Shown: positions 60,440 to 64,000 of the stretch, one piece after another
Layout of the letters: the number at the start of each line of letters is the position of its first letter
How positions within the stretch are numbered: the first letter of the stretch is position 1
Assembly (NCBI GenBank): GCA_024734555.1
Contig: JANPWX010000358.1
Coordinates: 909,036 to 973,035 of the forward strand
Direction: 5' to 3'
Length of the DNA stretch: 64,000 nucleotides
Source of the DNA: Trochalopteron elliotii
Lineage: Eukaryota > Chordata > Aves > Passeriformes > Leiothrichidae
The notes under the pieces: model-generated
The model's database searches: none
What the model was told of the DNA's origin: nothing
Seen by the model: the letters and a program-made list of their open reading frames with translations, nothing else
Made by a program: the position numbers and the translations under genes

Positions 60440-61730
60440 CTCTTTGTGGCTGAAGACCCAGCTCATGAAGTCTCTTCACATAAGGAGCTGCTCCATCCTT
60501 TCAGTCATTTTAGTTGCTTTTCTCTGGATCTTCTCTGCCTCTGTCCTGAACTGCACATGCATTGCCCTGGCACAGGTACACCTACAGCAGCAATACACCA
60601 CCACACACCTCGTTCTCAGCACCCTCCCTGACCACACTCATGGGTTTTCCTTTGAATAACACTGCACAATGAACACATGATCCCAAATAACTACCAACCA
60701 TGACTCCAAGATCTCCTCCACAAGATACAGCTCTCAGTTCTGGAGTTTAGCATCATGAAGGCATGCTTTAATTTTCCCTTGATGGATTACTGTACATTTA
60801 TCTATGCTGGAGCTCCTATGCCCTATTTTTGACACTCAGTCATTTTTATGAGGTCTGTCTGGAGTTCCTCACCATCCCTGTGGCATCTGACTACCCAAAG
60901 GAGCTTGGCTTCATCAGGAAATCCAATTTTCTCTTTACATTTGACCTGATAGATTTTACAGGCCGTCCCCATTCTCTTCATTTGAACAAGATTTCTCTTT
61001 CTCAGAGGCCAGTCATCTCCTGTGACACGCTGCTTCATTTTCCTACTGATTCTGCTGGCGACTTAGGGGACAACTGTTTTTTTTTTAGCTTCTAAGACAC
61101 TGTTATTAACAGCCTCCAGACTCCATGCAGGTTTCTTCTATTTTTGAGCTGCACCCTCATATTTACCTCATTCCTCTCTTGAAACTAAATATCCACATAC
61201 AGATATGTGCCTTGTTGTTTCCTGCTGTGATGTTAAAACCAATTGTATTGTACTTGCTACCAGTGAGCTCTGCCACTAATTCCTCCTGGTCCTGGCACCA
61301 CTTCAGGCTAAATCCAAAATAGCATCTCTTCTTGCAGGACTTAGGATTAATTGTTCTAGGAAGCAACTACGTACTTACTCCATTGAAAACTTTCTCACTA
61401 CATCTCATCCTGATGAGGCACTGACCCATTCTACGTATGGACAGTTGAAATCTCCTTCTATTAATACCTGTCCTAAATTTTCAGCTTCTTTAATCTCACT
61501 TAATATTTCCTGGGGGGGAAGGAGGGGGTGTTCCTGTAGTACAATCCTACTACTACATTTATTATTAGAGTTGGAATTTCCACCCACAAGGATACCACAG
61601 CACTTCTCTTTTCCCATGACACTTCTACGCTGCTGCATTTTGTATTATCCTTCATTTGCACTGTCACACCTCCTCCTATACATCCTACCCCAGTTCTCCT
61701 ATAAATCTGGTATCTTGGCAACACCCCATC
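60440..61730 (-). mobile_element. Old CR1-like LINE, antisense, endonuclease and 3' relics
   Basis: On the minus strand the order is an endonuclease relic, then the 3' region. At 61560-61724 a frame reads RRTGVGCIGGGVTVQMKDN, like the CR1 endonuclease R-G-G-G-V-A-L-Y-V-K. In another frame at 61405-61475 VLIEGDFNCPYVEW carries the conserved G-D-F-N motif. At 61320-61370 CFLEQLI..PARRDAILDL matches the following endonuclease segment. From about 61100 down to 60440 the sequence matches the 3' part of old CR1s (for example AAGATCCAGAGAAAAGCAAC and AGGATGGAGCAGCTCC on the minus strand). ORF2 should span about 2.7 kb, yet only about 1.3 kb lies here, so the RT domain is missing. Frameshifts separate the relics. 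Confidence 0.72.
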
Positions 61731-61771
61731 CCTCTAATTGCTTGCTCTCCTCCAGGTCCCCACAGGGTACC

Positions 61772-62465
61772 TGTGCTGGGTTTGGCTGGGATAGAGTTAA
61801 TTTTCTTTACTGTGGCTGGTATGGGGTTGTATTTCAGATTTGTGCTGAGCACAGTGATGATAATATAGAGTTGTGGGGTTTTGGGGGGTTTTTTGGGGGG
61901 GTTTTTTGGTTTTTTTGTTTTGTTTGGTTTGGTTTTTTGGGTTTTTTTTTTGTTTGTTTGTTTGTTTTTTGTGGTTTTGTTGTTTGGGTTTTTTTTTTTA
62001 TTGCTGATCAGGGCTTACACAGAGCCAAAGCCTTTTCTGCTTTTTACATTGCTGCACTGGCAAGAAAGTTGTAGGTGCACGGGAAGTTGGGAGGAGACAC
62101 AGCCAGGACAGGGATATTCCAGACCATATGGCATCATGTTCAGTACATAAAGCTGGGGGAAAGAAGCAAGAAAAAGAGGGGACATTTGGAGTGACAGTGC
62201 TTGCCTTCCCAAGTAACCATCACGTGTGATGGGGCCCTGGTCTCCTGGAGATGAGGCCCTGAACTCCTGTATACCCCTGTGAAGAAGTGAATTAATTCCT
62301 TGTTTTGGTTTGCTTGCATGGGCAATTTTTGCTTTCCCCGTTAAGCTACCTTTATCTCAACCCATGACTTTTCCAGCTTTTACCCTTCCAATTCTGTCCC
62401 TGATCCCACTGGTGTGGGAGTGAGCCAGGGCCTGTGTGGTCCTTGGCTGGAGTTAACCCATGACA
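61772..62465 (+). mobile_element. Solo LTR of the same ERV group as at 26254
   Basis: The LTR starts TGTGCTGGGTTTGGCTGGG and ends AACCCATGACA. It shares ordered blocks with the 26254-26837 LTR: GATAGAGTTAATTTTCTT, ATTGCTGATCAGGGCTTACA, AAAGCCTTTTCTGC, GGGATATTCCAGACCATATG, ACATAAAGCTGGGGGAAAG, CTTGCCTTCCCAAGTAAC, GAAGTGAATTAATTCCTTG and CTTTATCTCAACCCATGA. It is 694 bp, the excess over 584 bp being mostly a G/T tract inserted at 61870-61999. The TATA-like ACATAAAG (62145-62152) is better kept than in the other copy. No second LTR or interior follows, so it is a recombined solo LTR. It abuts the antisense CR1; the flanks (GTACC / TTGCC) give no clean target duplication. Confidence 0.88.
61870..61999. 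repeat. 130-nt pure G/T tract inside the solo LTR
   Basis: The plus strand has only G and T from 61870 to 61999, including runs of G4, G6 and G7 within the first 35 bases and T-runs of 9 to 12, with (TTTG)n at 61952-61966. It occupies the place where the sister LTR at 26254 has only a short segment, so it expanded after insertion. Clustered G-runs could fold as a G-quadruplex on this strand. Confidence 0.92.
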
Positions 62466-64000
62466 TTGCCACACCTTGGTTGTCAGTTGTGACCAAGCCC
62501 TTTGCTTCCCCTGTTTTTTCAGGCTTCCATCACTGGGTGAGAGCACTGGTGTGTTTTGTTTTCACTCCAGCACCTGAGAGTGTGCACATCATTCAACTGC
62601 TCTTGGAGACATTACTTCATCTCTTTAGCAACCACTGTAGTTTAGACACAGAACCAAAGTCCCAAGGCTTAGGTCTGGATTCACATTCAGACACAACAAA
62701 AGAGCTCCACTGCCTAATTCAAAGCCAGTCTGGATTCATATTCAAACTTCCCTAAAGGTCAGGCAAATTTGAAACCATTACTGCTACCAAATCCACTTAT
62801 CCACGAAAAAAGATGATTTAGAGTGATTTATTCTACATTTTCTGGACTTTTACAGCTATCAAATGCAGTACAAGGCATCTGTAAGATCTGTACTTAATTT
62901 TTATCAATTTTGCACCACTTCTATGTTTTTATCTACTGTCTTTCAAGGATGAAAGGTAAAAATGGGCCTGATATGATAAAAATTAGCTACACAACTTGTA
63001 GTAAGATACATCCAGCTACAACTTGAAGAGACTGAATAGAATACACAAAACAGCTGTAAGTGGATCCACTTCATCTGGATCTCAGAGCCAGAGAGCAGAG
63101 CCCTGGCTTTGCTGGAAGTTTACAGAGTTGTAAAATACAGCATAGTCATATACCTGTTTGCTGAGTGCGATGGTAAGGGAAACTTATCAGCAGCCTCCCA
63201 ATTTCAACCCATAAGCACACCTTAAAGTCTCTCCTTGAAGGTCTGATTTTTGCAATCAAATTAAGCAGTGTTAAGTGGGCAGCAGGACTGGAAGTTACTG
63301 TGGCAACAGAGACCAAAACCAGGGACTGTAGGTAGTAGTTTGCTCACCCGTGACAATTTTCTGCAGCATCTTCCTGGTGCCAGAGTTCCTCCTTACAGGA
63401 ATGAAACCTCTCTAACAGGCACCCCTTACTTCTTCATTAGAAAAAACAAACAAACAAACAAACAAACAGAGAAAAAACCCAAACCAAACCAAAATCACCA
63501 TTACCCATTCAGAAAATCCAGTAGGCTTAAGGGTGAATGAGTTAGAGCATCCCAACTTTTCCCAAGATGCCCTCCCAAAAGGCACATCCTGATGGTTAAT
63601 GTAAAAGGAAAACCTGACTGAAGGGAAATCATCCAAAAGTCTGAGCATTGTTGACAGACCCTTTAAGAGAACTGCAGTAACACAGAAGCTACAAGACTCA
63701 TATCATCCAAACTGTCAGCACCTCTCCTCCTCACAATATTTTTGTCACCCACCATATAATCCATTTGGACTTAAACCCTCATGATACAAGACTTGCTTGG
63801 TTCTCTCCTAACAGAGTCCTTGGATATCAGAAGAGCAAGTTCTTCTAATTTGGCTCCAACAAGTAGCTCTACAAAGCATGTGTGAGAAGGTAAAAAAACA
63901 CCCTATCAAACTATGAAGAAATCTCTGTGTTTCCTGAAGTGCACCTACAACTAAAATCCACTGCAATCCCAACGAGACAAGGAGAGAGGCTCAGATAAAG
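62466..64000. other. Unique sequence to the window end, with an (AAAC)n tract
   Basis: No gene is recognised. A CAAA/AAAC simple repeat lies at 63441-63468, followed by AACCAAACC-type sequence to about 63492. The open frames at 62414-62755 and 63268-63540 (plus) lack motifs, and the second runs through the simple repeat. Confidence 0.45.

Noticed and set aside
61445..62074. 209-codon plus-strand open frame, the longest in the window
   Set aside because: It runs antisense to the CR1 endonuclease relic, through the LTR start and the G/T-only tract, which encodes only F, G, V, L, W and C. It is a composition artefact.
1..64000. tRNA, rRNA, CRISPR, bacterial or phage content
   Set aside because: No intact A/B-box pair outside the SINE head, no rRNA blocks, no regularly spaced repeats, and the repeat content is clearly that of a vertebrate nuclear genome.

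Overview
The window looks like AT-leaning (about 42% G+C by eye), CpG-poor vertebrate nuclear DNA from a bird. The two diagnostic signals are CR1 LINE fragments of several ages (at least one with the avian 3' tail close to ATTCTGTGAT) and a long terminal repeat of a type common in neoavian birds, starting TGTnCTGGnTTTGG and ending in CCATGACA or CCACAACA. A passerine or other neoavian is my best guess; that is family knowledge, not a database result. I see no operons, rRNA, tRNA, CRISPR or CpG island. No complete protein-coding gene can be read. The many 60-200 codon open frames look like chance frames in intergenic or intronic DNA.

Layout. 0-9 kb: mostly unique sequence, a 23-bp duplicated motif near 0.3 kb, a possible terminal coding exon plus 3'UTR on the minus strand (2.33-1.93 kb), and a worn CR1 tail at 6.8 kb. 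9-13 kb: a 28-bp exact direct repeat bracketing 508 bp, then an old CR1/L3-like element (11.4-12.3 kb) and a MIR-like SINE. 13-26 kb: unique sequence with a TA/CA microsatellite, a short old CR1 tail (17.4 kb) and a younger CR1 3' end (23.6-24.05 kb). 26.25-28.13 kb: an endogenous retrovirus relic with a full 5' LTR, a degraded primer binding site, about 1.1 kb of non-coding interior and a gutted 3' LTR. 28.5-32.1 kb: a cluster of fossil MIR-like SINEs. 32-59 kb: almost entirely unrecognised unique sequence, with homopolymer tracts, an AT-rich patch, one ancient SINE tail and one minus-strand CR1 (45.5 kb). 59.7-62.5 kb: a repeat pile-up of a plus-strand CR1 lacking its reverse-transcriptase core, a minus-strand CR1 with an endonuclease relic and 3' end but no RT, and a solo LTR carrying a 130-nt pure G/T expansion.

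The one host-gene hypothesis worth testing is a minus-strand gene ending at about 1.93 kb. A terminal exon with a good acceptor, 50 open codons and a well-placed AATAAA is the best evidence. Several smaller upstream exon-like segments (14.4, 29.7, 38.1, 40.8 kb) happen to be phase-compatible with it, but each is weak and they were picked from many possible sites. I found no convincing new biological system; the most interesting items are the candidate gene end, the CR1 deletion junction, the retroviral relic and the G/T tract.
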